From Flavobacteriaceae bacterium YJPT1-3 (lineage in GTDB: Bacteria > Bacteroidota > Bacteroidia > Flavobacteriales > Flavobacteriaceae): a DNA stretch of 64,000 bases. This document shows, in pieces, positions 26,375-35,244 of this stretch. Position numbers and translations under genes: made by a program. Position 1 is the first letter of the stretch; the number at the start of each line of letters is the position of its first letter. The stretch is taken from assembly GCA_029866965.1 (NCBI GenBank), contig CP123444.1:661501-725500 (forward strand). Reading direction: 5' to 3'. The notes under the pieces are model-generated. The model saw only the letters and a program-made list of their open reading frames with translations, was not told where the DNA came from and did not search any database.

Positions 26375-27820
26375 TTAGAATTTTAATTCAGTCGCTTCTA
26401 TCCCGAAGAATAGCTCAAGGACCTTAATGCGAAAAATATAATCGTATTTGGATCGGTTTAATTCAATAAGCGCATTATCATAACGCAATTTCGACTGGCT
26501 GAAATCGAAGGCGTTAATCAACCCTACACTATACCGCTCTTCTGCATATTCGTAGGCTAATTCCTGAGATTCTAAGGCTTTCAATGCCGCCCGATAGGAT
26601 TCTCTAGCCGCTGTTGCGGTGGTGTACGCCTGATAGATATTCGATTCCAGATCTAATTTGGCTTGCTCTAGCAAGTACTGCTGACGTTTAACACTGATCT
26701 TGCTTCGTTTGACACTAGCCCGGGTAGCAAATCCGTTGAATACCGGTATGTTTAGTGAAAATCCATACCCAATACCATCGTTCTGATACAATTGATCGAT
26801 AAAGGGATCAGCACCTACCTCCCGCAAAATGGTATTCGGAAATTCGCCGACCACGCTTTGACCGGTTTCTTGTACAAATCCAATTTCGCGTATGGTCACC
26901 GGATCGTTCGGATCGGGAAACTGTTGAAAACTGCTCGCATCGGTGTACCGCGTGTCATACCCAAAAAAGGCGCTCAAGGTAGGATAATAAGCACCTCGCG
27001 AAAGTTGCAAATCCTTTTCGGCCAGGGCCAGATTTTGTTCTGCGATCTTGATCTCAAAACGATTCTCTTCTGCTCCTTCTACGATAGCGCCAACCGGGGT
27101 GTCGACTAATTCTTCGCCAAAGATTCCATAATCCCCTTCAACTACATCAAATTCCTGATAATTTTGAAGCGCAAGCAATTGCGCCAGGCTGATCTTGGAG
27201 ATCTCTACTGCATTTCGGGCAGCGACGATACGCTGTTGCTCATTGGCATTGGTTGCCTGGATCTCTAAAAGATCACCTCGAGGGATGACCCCACCATCAA
27301 CCAGTTCACGTGTTTGCTCGATTTGCTTTTGAGTGACCTCATTCTGCGCTTCGACTACTTTTAAATTCTCTTTATTGAGGATGATCTCCAAAAAAGCATT
27401 GGCCACAGCCAAAGAAATATCATCCTTCATCTGCTCCAGATTGTACTCTGCGGCCAGCCGAGACAGCTTGGCTCGTTGTAATTGTCTAAGATTACGCAAA
27501 CCATCAAAAACCGTATAGCCTACATTGATTCGTCCGGTTACCGAGAGAAAGGTGGTTGTTTGCGGATTGTTGGTTACCGGGTTGAAACTAAGACCGGTAT
27601 TTTCAGAGATACTCGAACTTGCATTTAAAGAAGGAAGGAAGTTACCATCGGCAACTAATTTGTCAACCTCGGCATTCTCAACATTCAATTCACTTTGTTG
27701 AATGGAAATGTTATTCTCCAGAGCATATTCCACACATTCTCTAAGCGTCCACTTTTTCGATTGTCCGAAAACGCAAATGCTCAGCAATAGAAAAGTGATT
27801 AAAGTGGTTGTTTTCTTCAT
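26375..27820 (-). CDS. TolC-family outer-membrane efflux channel
   Basis: The 481-residue protein has a signal peptide (to about 20, ending VFGQ), then the two-fold repeated TolC architecture: WTLRECVEYALENNISIQQSELNVENA in the first half and the matching helices FEIKIAEQNLALAEKDL and RYSVGLINAFDFSQSKLRYDNALIELNRSK in the second. It would form the trimeric outer-membrane tunnel of the export machine, lying between the two adaptor genes. Confidence 0.94.
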   Translation of the reverse strand: MKKTTTLITFLLLSICVFGQSKKWTLRECVEYALENNISIQQSELNVENAEVDKLVADGNFLPSLNASSSISENTGLSFNPVTNNPQTTTFLSVTGRINVGYTVFDGLRNLRQLQRAKLSRLAAEYNLEQMKDDISLAVANAFLEIILNKENLKVVEAQNEVTQKQIEQTRELVDGGVIPRGDLLEIQATNANEQQRIVAARNAVEISKISLAQLLALQNYQEFDVVEGDYGIFGEELVDTPVGAIVEGAEENRFEIKIAEQNLALAEKDLQLSRGAYYPTLSAFFGYDTRYTDASSFQQFPDPNDPVTIREIGFVQETGQSVVGEFPNTILREVGADPFIDQLYQNDGIGYGFSLNIPVFNGFATRASVKRSKISVKRQQYLLEQAKLDLESNIYQAYTTATAARESYRAALKALESQELAYEYAEERYSVGLINAFDFSQSKLRYDNALIELNRSKYDYIFRIKVLELFFGIEATELKF

Positions 27821-27891
27821 AATTTGATTTGCTGTTCAATTTGACTATTGAATTCGATTTATGTTACAGATTAATGCTGAAAAAATTATTA

Positions 27892-27911
27892 GGGTGCTTT
27901 AAACGACACCC
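27892..27911 (-). terminator. Weak hairpin before the TolC gene
   Basis: GGGTG and CACCC can form a 5-bp stem with a 10-nt loop. On the minus strand it is followed by an AT-rich run ending in TTTTTT (27886-27881). At best a leaky terminator within the export operon. Confidence 0.25.
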
Positions 27912-27933
27912 CGATAATTAGCTATTTGGGAAC

Positions 27934-29097
27934 TTATCCCCTACCAAAACCTCCAGGAGCTTTGATTTGATTCCACACCTTGATTTTGTCTTTGGCATCC
28001 ACTCCATTCAAGACTTCTACGTAAATGCCATCACTGGTTCCCAGCTCAACGTCCCTGCGCTCAAACTGCTGATCACCGGTTTCTATTTCCACAAAAGGTT
28101 TTTTGGACTTAGGATCGTATTGCACTAAGGCTTCCTTAACGGCAAGCACACTGTCAGCACGAGCCAAAATGATACTGGCATTAGCACTTAACCCGGCCCG
28201 AATGAAGGTGGTTGTATCTGTTTTCTTTAAAGTACCCTTGATCTCAAATTGGATGGCTCCATTTTCTTCTACTCCCTTAGGAGCAATATAGTCCAGTGTA
28301 GCATCGAACTTCTTATTCTCAATAGCTCCTACGGTTATTTCCAGGGGTAACTTTTCTTTGATCTTGCCTACTTCACTTTCATCGACCTTGCCTTCAAAGA
28401 TCATTTTATCTACATCGGCCAATGTGGCGATGGTCGTGCCATCATTGAAGTTATTGGCCTCGATCACCTGATTTCCTTCTTTTACCGGGACATCCAGCAC
28501 CATACCGGTAATGGTAGATCGCACCTGAGTGGTTGCTGCATTACCAAGACCACTAGTTGTACCCGTACTAATAATATCGTAATTCTGAAGGGCACTGGTC
28601 AAATTCACCTGCTCCTGCTTGACCCGTTGTTCAGCTTGATTGTAGGTGTTCTGAATAGCATCAAAATCATTGGCAGAAACCACTCCTTTTTCGAACAAGG
28701 CCTTTTGACGTTGGTAAATGCTTTTCTGATTTTCAAAAGCCAATCTCGCCGTTTCGAGTGCTGTGCGTGCACTGGCGATATTATTTTTGGCGTTAGTTAA
28801 GGAAGAGGCATTAGGCACTACTTCAATCTTTGCGATAAGATCTCCGGCTGTGACCTGATCTCCAGCCTCGACAAAAATTTCACTGATGATCCCTGAAATG
28901 TTGGGCTTGATCAATACCTCTTCTTTGGGCACTATACTGCCTGTAGCCACTGTTTTTTTCACGATGGTTTGGGTAGAAGGCTGCTCTGTCTGATAGACCA
29001 CCGGATCTTCTTTGTCTTTAGAATAGATGTACCAGATTCCTGCAGCAAATAAGACTACAATGAGTACAAGGGTAATGATGGTTCCAGTTCGTTTCAT
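27934..29097 (-). CDS. Periplasmic adaptor (membrane fusion protein), first of two
   Basis: The 387-residue protein has an N-terminal membrane anchor (about 5-25), the lipoyl-like IKPNISGIISEIFVEAGDQV, a coiled-coil hairpin (about 95-175, with ALFEKGVVSANDFDAIQN) and a beta-barrel. It follows the second permease by 23 bp. The C-terminus ends in a Gly-rich PGGFGRG. Its presence beside a second adaptor suggests a heteromeric or dual-purpose exporter. Confidence 0.92.
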   Translation of the reverse strand: MKRTGTIITLVLIVVLFAAGIWYIYSKDKEDPVVYQTEQPSTQTIVKKTVATGSIVPKEEVLIKPNISGIISEIFVEAGDQVTAGDLIAKIEVVPNASSLTNAKNNIASARTALETARLAFENQKSIYQRQKALFEKGVVSANDFDAIQNTYNQAEQRVKQEQVNLTSALQNYDIISTGTTSGLGNAATTQVRSTITGMVLDVPVKEGNQVIEANNFNDGTTIATLADVDKMIFEGKVDESEVGKIKEKLPLEITVGAIENKKFDATLDYIAPKGVEENGAIQFEIKGTLKKTDTTTFIRAGLSANASIILARADSVLAVKEALVQYDPKSKKPFVEIETGDQQFERRDVELGTSDGIYVEVLNGVDAKDKIKVWNQIKAPGGFGRG

Positions 29098-29120
29098 GGG
29101 TTATGGATTGTTGTAATTAA

Positions 29121-30380
29121 TTATTCGATTCGTAAAGCATCTACCGGTTTCATCTGGGTAGCTCGAGTGGCCGGGATCAAACCTGCCAACAGACCGGAAA
29201 TGATCAAAATGGTTAAGGCTATAAAAATGACATTGATGTTGACCGAAGGATTAGCAAAATTTTCTACCGGACCCGATTGATCCAGGGCGTAGTTCATGAC
29301 CCAAATCAACCCAGCTGCAAAGGCAATTCCTGCCATTCCTGAGATGATGGTCAAGACCAGTGATTCTTGCAAGATTTGTGCTTTGATCATATAGGGAGTA
29401 GCCCCAAGCGCACGGCGTACTCCAATTTCTTTGGTTCGTTCTTTGACAACGATGAGCATAATGTTGCTGATGCCAATGACACCGGACATCAAAACCAGTG
29501 CACCTACAAAATAGCCGACAAAAGTTAAGATGGAAAAAAGACCCATCACCCGCCCAAATTCCTTAGCCAAATCAAAGTGGCCGATGGCTCGTTCATCATT
29601 CGGATGAATGGTCCGTTGCTGCTTCATGATATCAAAAACCTTCTCCTTAATACTAGTGATTGAGGTACCGTCTTCTGCAGTAATGGCCATCCAGCCTACA
29701 TTATCAGCGCGGTTGAAGGCTTGTGAGAACGTTGTGAAGGGTATAAAAATAGTATTGGCTTCTTCTTCTTCATCGCCGTTGCTGTTTGGGTTTTTAAAGG
29801 TGCCAATGACCATGAAATTCACCCCGTTTATCTTGATGTAACTACCAATGGGCTCTTCGCCCACATCGTACAGACTACGCACTACATCAATACCAACAAT
29901 GGCTACTTTACGCTTTTCTTCAATGTCTGAATAGCTGATAAAACGACCCGCAGTGATATCCATGGGTTGCTGTTCGATAAATTCCGGATAGTCACCATAG
30001 ATGTTGAAGGCGCCGGTTTTCTCGTTTCGAGTGACGTTATTGGCGCCACGGAAACCTCCCAGTTGATTGCGTGGTGAAACATACTTTAATTCCGGGATGC
30101 TGTTCTTAAGTACCTCAACATCCTCCAGTTTAAAACTGACTCGGCGATTTTTAGGAAGGCCTTTGTAAGCCATGGAAGTTCCTTGAGACCACATAAACAT
30201 AGAGTTGGTGGCAAAATCTCCAAAATCTTTGGAGACTCCATTCTTTAGGCCATTTGTCAATGCTAACAACAGCACAAGAATCAAAATACCCCAAAACACT
30301 CCGAAGGCTGTGAGTAGCGTTCGGAAACGATTGGCGTTCAACGCCTCTAAAATTTCGGTCCAACGGTCTTTACTGAACAT
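29121..30380 (-). CDS. MacB-type ABC permease, second of two
   Basis: This 419-residue permease has the MacB fold: one N-terminal helix (FRTLLTAFGVFWGILILVLLLAL), a large periplasmic domain (about 50-280) and three C-terminal helices, with the conserved VVKERTKEIGVRRALGAT loop that contacts the ATPase. There is no fused nucleotide-binding domain; the ATPase is encoded separately at 31668-32369. It is clearly paralogous to the permease just upstream. Confidence 0.93.
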   Translation of the reverse strand: MFSKDRWTEILEALNANRFRTLLTAFGVFWGILILVLLLALTNGLKNGVSKDFGDFATNSMFMWSQGTSMAYKGLPKNRRVSFKLEDVEVLKNSIPELKYVSPRNQLGGFRGANNVTRNEKTGAFNIYGDYPEFIEQQPMDITAGRFISYSDIEEKRKVAIVGIDVVRSLYDVGEEPIGSYIKINGVNFMVIGTFKNPNSNGDEEEEANTIFIPFTTFSQAFNRADNVGWMAITAEDGTSITSIKEKVFDIMKQQRTIHPNDERAIGHFDLAKEFGRVMGLFSILTFVGYFVGALVLMSGVIGISNIMLIVVKERTKEIGVRRALGATPYMIKAQILQESLVLTIISGMAGIAFAAGLIWVMNYALDQSGPVENFANPSVNINVIFIALTILIISGLLAGLIPATRATQMKPVDALRIE

Positions 30381-30430
30381 CGGCTTGATTTTTTAATGGC
30401 TTGCTCACAACAAAGGCTTTCATCAACCAA

Positions 30431-31675
30431 TTATTCATCACGTAAGGCTTCAATAGGTTTAATGTTAGCTGCTCTCCGGGCTGGGATATAACCCGCCAGG
30501 GTGCCGGCGATGATCAGTATAAAAACGGTTGTAATCGCAGTAGTGAAATCAACCTGAGGGAATTTGATAAAATCGCTATCCACCATGGGACTGATGATTT
30601 CTAATAAAGCTACCCCAACAAAGAGTCCGAGAAATCCTGCAATGGCTGTAATAAAGATTGATTCTTGAAGGATCATCGCAATGATCGAACTCGGCAGTGC
30701 TCCTAAAGCCTTACGCACGCCTATTTCCTTGGTGCGTTCTTTGACGATGATGAGCATGATGTTACTCACTCCCACCACCCCGGCAATGATGGTACCAATG
30801 CCCACAAACCAGAAAACGGCCCGAATGGTATCTAAAAGTCCGTAAATCTGTGCAGCTTCCTCCAGATTATAATTGACCCGAACCGCTCCACGGTCATCGG
30901 GTGCAATGCTATAGCGCGATTTGAGTTCTTGTTCAATCCCTTCACTCACGGCAGCGCTCAACGCTACTGCTTCATCAAAATTATCACTCATCTTGATGGT
31001 GTAGGCAATGGAACGCAAGCGATCTCCAGCATTGAACACTTTTTGTGATGTGGTCAAGGGAATAAAAATACGTTCCTCTTCTCGCTCTCCTCCGGGATCG
31101 GTATAGGTTCCTACCACTTTGAAATTGATGCCGGTGATCTTGATCGTCTTCCCTATGGGATCTTCTTGTTTGAACAGATCTCGCTTAACCTTTTCACCAA
31201 TTACGGCTACTTTCTCGGTCTCCTCCATGTCGTTTTGACTTAAAAAGCGACCTGCGGTAAGGGAGGCGTTTTCTATAAACTGCTGACCCGGACTTGCACC
31301 CTCGATGCGATAATTGCCGGATTGATTTTCATAATTGGTCTGCCCACCCCAAATATTGTAGAGCCCGGTCTTATGCTCGATAGCATCTTCAAATTGGGTA
31401 TTTAAATTTTCATAGTCGGCATTACGCATTTGAATGCGTCTTCCCGGGTTTAAGCCCTTGTATTCTTTGGTGGTTACTCCGGTCCAAACACTTACCCGAC
31501 TTTCAGCGTCCTGAGCAAATTGTGACTTCACGCCCTTTTGGATACCAGTACTAAAACCCAGTAAAATAACGAGAATGAAGATTCCAGAAGCGACCGAGAG
31601 GCCTGTCAGGAAGGTGCGTAACTTGTTCTTACTGATGGTTTCGAAGATTTCCTGCCAGCGTTCAACATCAAACAT
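30431..31675 (-). CDS. MacB-type ABC permease, first of two
   Basis: The 414-residue paralogue of the next gene has the same layout: helix at about 20-42 (LRTFLTGLSVASGIFILVILL), a periplasmic MacB domain, then three helices with VKERTKEIGVRKALGAL. It overlaps the ATPase gene by 8 bp, a sign of translational coupling. Two different permeases with one ATPase suggest a heterodimer, as in LolCDE-like systems, though two alternative homodimers are possible. Confidence 0.93.
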   Translation of the reverse strand: MFDVERWQEIFETISKNKLRTFLTGLSVASGIFILVILLGFSTGIQKGVKSQFAQDAESRVSVWTGVTTKEYKGLNPGRRIQMRNADYENLNTQFEDAIEHKTGLYNIWGGQTNYENQSGNYRIEGASPGQQFIENASLTAGRFLSQNDMEETEKVAVIGEKVKRDLFKQEDPIGKTIKITGINFKVVGTYTDPGGEREEERIFIPLTTSQKVFNAGDRLRSIAYTIKMSDNFDEAVALSAAVSEGIEQELKSRYSIAPDDRGAVRVNYNLEEAAQIYGLLDTIRAVFWFVGIGTIIAGVVGVSNIMLIIVKERTKEIGVRKALGALPSSIIAMILQESIFITAIAGFLGLFVGVALLEIISPMVDSDFIKFPQVDFTTAITTVFILIIAGTLAGYIPARRAANIKPIEALRDE

Positions 31676-32369
31676 GAGCTAAGGCTTTTACTTGTTTTAC
31701 AGGAGTATCATCGATGATGCGGCCGTCTTTGAGATTGACGATACGCTTGGTCATTTGTGCGATGTCCTTTTCGTGGGTTACCACGAGTATGGTCTTCCCT
31801 TCATCATTGATTCCTTGAATCAGGTCCATCACTTCGTACGAGGTTTTGGTGTCCAAAGCCCCGGTAGGTTCATCCGCTAAAAGCACTTTGGGATCACTGG
31901 CTAAGGCACGCGCAATAGCGACACGTTGTTTCTGACCTCCGGAAAGCTCGCTGGGAAGGTGAGTAGCCCAATCAGCCAGGCCTACTTTTTCCAGATAATG
32001 CATAGAGCGGTCCATTCGTTCATTGCGCTTCATGCCCTGATAATATAAGGGCATTGCTACATTGTCGAGAGCGTTCTTATAGTTGATCAGATTGAACGAT
32101 TGGAATACAAACCCTAAAAACTTATTGCGGTATTGAGCGGCTATTTTTTCATTCAGATTTTTGATGGGAACTCCGTCGAGTATGTAGGACCCCTCATCAG
32201 CTTCATCCAGCATCCCCAATATATTGAGCAAAGTAGATTTGCCGGAACCCGAAGACCCCATGATGGAAACCAATTCACCTTCTTCCACCTTGAACTCAAT
32301 CCCCTTCAACACGTGAAGTGAATTCGATCCCATTTTGTATGATTTGTGTAAGCCTGTAATTTCTATCAT
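31668..32369 (-). CDS. ABC transporter ATPase, MacB/LolD type
   Basis: The 233-residue ATPase has Walker A GSSGSGKST, Q-loop FVFQSFNLI, the signature LSGGQKQR, Walker B VLLADEPTG and the H-loop VVTHE. It belongs to the LolD/MacB class that drives mechanotransmission rather than substrate passage through the membrane. It is the first gene of the seven-gene export unit ending in tsaB. Confidence 0.95.
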   Translation of the reverse strand: MIEITGLHKSYKMGSNSLHVLKGIEFKVEEGELVSIMGSSGSGKSTLLNILGMLDEADEGSYILDGVPIKNLNEKIAAQYRNKFLGFVFQSFNLINYKNALDNVAMPLYYQGMKRNERMDRSMHYLEKVGLADWATHLPSELSGGQKQRVAIARALASDPKVLLADEPTGALDTKTSYEVMDLIQGINDEGKTILVVTHEKDIAQMTKRIVNLKDGRIIDDTPVKQVKALAHV

Positions 32370-32373
32370 AGAA

Positions 32374-32390
32374 GCGTGAAATGGTCACGC
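32374..32390. promoter_or_regulatory. Inverted repeat just upstream of the ABC operon
   Basis: GCGTGA and TCACGC flank 5 nt, ending 5 bp before the ATPase ATG. It could be an operator or a small leader hairpin. No consensus promoter is visible in 32370-32523. Confidence 0.25.
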
Positions 32391-32523
32391 AATGATATTA
32401 ATCATCCCGTGAAAAACTGTAAATGTTACGTTAAGACTTCAGGAATGTAGTCATACAACGCCTGCTAATAAGACTGCAATCAGTTAGTTCTGTTACAGAA
32501 TAAGATGTTAGTAAAACGTTAAA

Positions 32524-32754
32524 TCAGGCGTCTTTTTGACGCTTACGAGCGCGATAGATCACGTAGATCAGTCCGCCCACCAAAATGTAGGGCAACGCCA
32601 TCAAATACATTATTCCATTATTGATGCCTTTGGCCTGGGCATTGTCCGCTTCACTTTCCAGTACTGCGCGGCACATGGCGCATTGGGCGTCCGCTTTCGC
32701 GAAAGCCACGATCAAAAGGATCAGTAGCAGCACGTATTTGACATGTTTAGACAT
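32524..32754 (-). CDS. Small membrane protein with CAMC motif, cytochrome oxidase cluster
   Basis: From the ATG at 32754 the product has 76 residues: a signal peptide or first helix (MSKHVKYVLLLILLIVAFAKADAQ), then CAMC directly after the predicted cleavage site, then a second helix (MALPYILVGGLIYVIY) and a basic tail. The ATG overlaps the DUF420 stop codon (ATGA). A CxxC pair beside SCO and DUF420 genes suggests a thiol or metal role in oxidase assembly, which is inference. A palindrome copy encodes the AFAKA in the signal peptide. Confidence 0.75.
   Translation of the reverse strand: MSKHVKYVLLLILLIVAFAKADAQCAMCRAVLESEADNAQAKGINNGIMYLMALPYILVGGLIYVIYRARKRQKDA
32693..32706. repeat. Palindrome GCTTTCGCGAAAGC, copy 5
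   Basis: Exact copy in the signal-peptide codons of the 76-residue CAMC protein (AFAKA). Confidence 0.9.
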
Positions 32755-33305
32755 CAGCTCACGTAATAAGGAGAGATCATAAGATAAACGACGACGCCCG
32801 TCACCGCGACATAGAGCCAAATGGGGAAGGTTATTCTGGCTATTTTCTTGTGCCGGTCAAAGCGTCGGGCCAAGGCTCTTACATAAGTGATGAGCACAAA
32901 GGGAATGACCGCTATGGAAAGCACAATATGAGAGATCAAAATGAAGTAATAGACGTATCGGATGGCTCCTGTTCCGCCATAGGCCGTAGACTCTGAAGTC
33001 ATGTGATAGGCAATGTACATCAATAAGAATAACACAGAGAGGCCAATAGCGGTCTTCATTAAAGCCTCGTGCAGGTTTCTTTTACCGTTCTTAATGGCGA
33101 TCACAGCAACGACTAGTACAAGTGCTGTCAGGCCATTGATAGTCGCATAAATAGGTGGTAAAAAAGTAAGTGGCTCCACGTCAAAACCCATACGCTGCAG
33201 ATTGATGCCGAATAAAGCGGCAACAGCAACAGGAATGATGATGGATAAAGCCACGATCCATTTGTTGTATTTTTTTTCGTCTATACCTGGGGCTTGTGTG
33301 TTCAT
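32754..33305 (-). CDS. DUF420 membrane protein (CtaM-like), oxidase assembly
   Basis: The 183-residue protein has five membrane segments (about 15-35, 47-65, 80-100, 115-140 and 155-180) with the DUF420 histidines, for example YHMTSE and LISHIVLS. DUF420/CtaM proteins are needed for maturation of heme-copper oxidases. It lies one base after the SCO gene and is coupled to the next small gene. Confidence 0.88.
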   Translation of the reverse strand: MNTQAPGIDEKKYNKWIVALSIIIPVAVAALFGINLQRMGFDVEPLTFLPPIYATINGLTALVLVVAVIAIKNGKRNLHEALMKTAIGLSVLFLLMYIAYHMTSESTAYGGTGAIRYVYYFILISHIVLSIAVIPFVLITYVRALARRFDRHKKIARITFPIWLYVAVTGVVVYLMISPYYVS

Positions 33306-33306
33306 C

Positions 33307-34056
33307 TTAGGATTGCTCTAATAATTTTCTAATGTCTTCTTCCAGTATACCGATCTCTGATTCCTGACCCCCCTCGGGCACTGGCGCACCTTCAGGTACT
33401 GAACCGCGGTAGTAGATTTTTGGGTTGCCAAACTTATCGTAGCGACTTCTGATAAAACCGTTCTGATCGATTAAGGCAAAGTACCCCGAATGCTCAAAAC
33501 CTCCCTGAACCTGAGGATTGGCGACTGCCAGCAGGTTAAATCCATTATTGGCCAGCTCAAAAAGCGCTTCACGCTCGCCGGTCAAAAAATGCCAGTTGGG
33601 GTGCGTCACTCCATAGTCTTCGGCATACTGCTGAAGCACTTCCGGAGTATCGTAATTGGGATCGATCGTAAAGGAGGCGATCGCAAAATTAGGCTGGGCC
33701 TTGAACGTATTGGACAGTTGCAGCAAATTGCTGTTCATGGGGATGCATATATTGGTGCAACGGGTAAAGAAAAATTCGACCACATACACCTTACCCCTGA
33801 GATCCGTATTACTGATGGTGTCTCCGCGTTGATTGACAAATTCAAAGCTGGGTACTTTACGATCTTTACCATCTACCTGAATATAGGCCAAGGCCCCGGA
33901 ATTATCCACTTTAGATTCATTCAATCGGCCTACGTTCAAACGGGTGCTTTCTGAAGTTGTGCCCTGTTGTATACGCTCAACGATTCGTGGAATAAATATG
34001 ATACCGAATACGAGGATAACAAAAGTGATTCCTATGTATGCATTGTTCTTCTTCAT
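33307..34056 (-). CDS. SCO1/SenC family copper chaperone
   Basis: The 249-residue protein has an N-terminal membrane anchor (about 5-24) and a thioredoxin-fold SCO domain. The copper ligands are visible as CTNIC (CxxxC) in FFFTRCTNICIPMNSN and the later histidine in GGFEHSGYFALID. SCO proteins deliver copper to the CuA site of oxidase subunit II, which matches the surrounding cox genes. It lies 2 bp after a SCO-like gene lacking these cysteines. Confidence 0.93.
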   Translation of the reverse strand: MKKNNAYIGITFVILVFGIIFIPRIVERIQQGTTSESTRLNVGRLNESKVDNSGALAYIQVDGKDRKVPSFEFVNQRGDTISNTDLRGKVYVVEFFFTRCTNICIPMNSNLLQLSNTFKAQPNFAIASFTIDPNYDTPEVLQQYAEDYGVTHPNWHFLTGEREALFELANNGFNLLAVANPQVQGGFEHSGYFALIDQNGFIRSRYDKFGNPKIYYRGSVPEGAPVPEGGQESEIGILEEDIRKLLEQS

Positions 34057-34058
34057 AA

Positions 34059-34739
34059 CTACTTCTTTCGATCGGCCGTATTCTTCTTAAGCGCCAAACG
34101 GTACTCCGCCAGAATAATTTTCACATCATCCTTCATCTTATCGCCCAGCACAGCAACACTGGAGGTATCATAGCCATAAAGCGTTTCACCGTCATCGTCC
34201 TGACTTCGTCCTCGCAGATTGCCGTCTTTATCGATGATAAATACGTAGGGTGTAGAGAGATCTTGGTCCAGCGCAACATCCGTTTGCAGGGAATTAAAAA
34301 AATTCTCTATTTCCTCTGGCTCTGCAAAGATAAAACGCCATTTGCTCATATCAGTAATCGCGCCGAGTTCTTCCCGCAATCGAAGGGCTTCTTCTTCTTG
34401 CCCTAAAGGCAGTACAGATACAAATTGAAAGTCTTTAAACTCAAAAAAGTATTTGTAGATCTTCTGATTAAGGTTGAACGCGTAACCACTGTTTTGGTCC
34501 ACTTTATTTCCCAGAAAGCCTAAAATGGTAATGCGATCATTAAGAGCGGCGCTGTCTAACACCTGCACTGAGGATAAGGGAGGTATAGGAAGTGCTTTAG
34601 TGCCGGGTAAAGCTGCAATCTGTTCACTGAGCACCGGCAGTTTCGCAAAATTATTCACCCCAGAGGCAAAAAAGAGATAAGCTACAATGGGTAGAATAAA
34701 GAGTATTCCGAGTACCGCAAACTTTTTGAACTGCTTCAT
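34059..34739 (-). CDS. SCO-like thioredoxin-fold membrane protein without copper ligands
   Basis: The 226-residue protein has an N-terminal helix (about 8-26) and a domain whose layout parallels the SCO protein downstream: strand ITILGFLG, helix, strand FQFVSVLP, and YVFIIDKDGNLRGR near the end. Where SCO has CxxxC this one reads GFLGNKVDQ, with no cysteine in the mature part. I infer a degenerate SCO paralogue acting as an assembly factor or subunit. It follows the subunit IV gene after a likely terminator. Confidence 0.75.
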   Translation of the reverse strand: MKQFKKFAVLGILFILPIVAYLFFASGVNNFAKLPVLSEQIAALPGTKALPIPPLSSVQVLDSAALNDRITILGFLGNKVDQNSGYAFNLNQKIYKYFFEFKDFQFVSVLPLGQEEEALRLREELGAITDMSKWRFIFAEPEEIENFFNSLQTDVALDQDLSTPYVFIIDKDGNLRGRSQDDDGETLYGYDTSSVAVLGDKMKDDVKIILAEYRLALKKNTADRKK

Positions 34740-34756
34740 TTTCTTTTATATACAAC

Positions 34757-34780
34757 CTACCCCGACTAAAGCCGGGGTAG
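34757..34780 (-). terminator. Hairpin between subunit IV and SCO-like genes
   Basis: CTACCCCG (34757-34764) pairs with CGGGGTAG (34773-34780), and the stem can extend inward. The minus strand continues through TTGTATATAAAAG, so the T run is poor. It may terminate partially between the cox structural genes and the assembly genes. Confidence 0.5.
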
Positions 34781-34850
34781 TTATTCTTTTCGTTTAGACC
34801 AGCTAGCACAAATGCAACTGGGTAGCTAGATGTGCAGTTAAGAGGTCTGC

Positions 34851-35210
34851 TTAAAAATCCCAGCTCTGATATCCCTCCGCATACACATCATGAATATATT
34901 CTCCCTCTACCAGTAGAATAAAGATCAGGTAACAAACCAAAAATACTGCAGTCCAGACCACTGCTCTGCGCAGTCCTTTGGTCTCTCCTTCCATGTGCAT
35001 GAAAGCCCAGGTGATATAATAGGCTTTATAAATGGTAAGGAGAATAAATATCCAGTTCAGCAATTTCATTCTCATCAAATCAGTGTAAACCAAGAAATCA
35101 GGTTTGATGATCCCTAGGGCTACTTCTACAATGGTAACCACCGAAAGTAAGGCGAATACAAACCAGATTCGTTTGGTATTGGACTCGTGATGTGCTGCGT
35201 CGTGTGCCAT
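34851..35210 (-). CDS. Cytochrome c oxidase subunit IV family protein
   Basis: The 119-residue protein has three membrane helices (about 12-32, 45-65 and 80-100) and the pattern of prokaryotic COX4 (IWFVFALLSVVTIVEVALGI, LTIYKAYYITWAFMHMEGE). It belongs to the heme-copper oxidase whose subunit III genes lie directly upstream. Subunits I and II are not in this window. Confidence 0.9.
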   Translation of the reverse strand: MAHDAAHHESNTKRIWFVFALLSVVTIVEVALGIIKPDFLVYTDLMRMKLLNWIFILLTIYKAYYITWAFMHMEGETKGLRRAVVWTAVFLVCYLIFILLVEGEYIHDVYAEGYQSWDF

Positions 35211-35244
35211 GTGTTTTATATAAATCGTTTAACGATGCGTTTAA

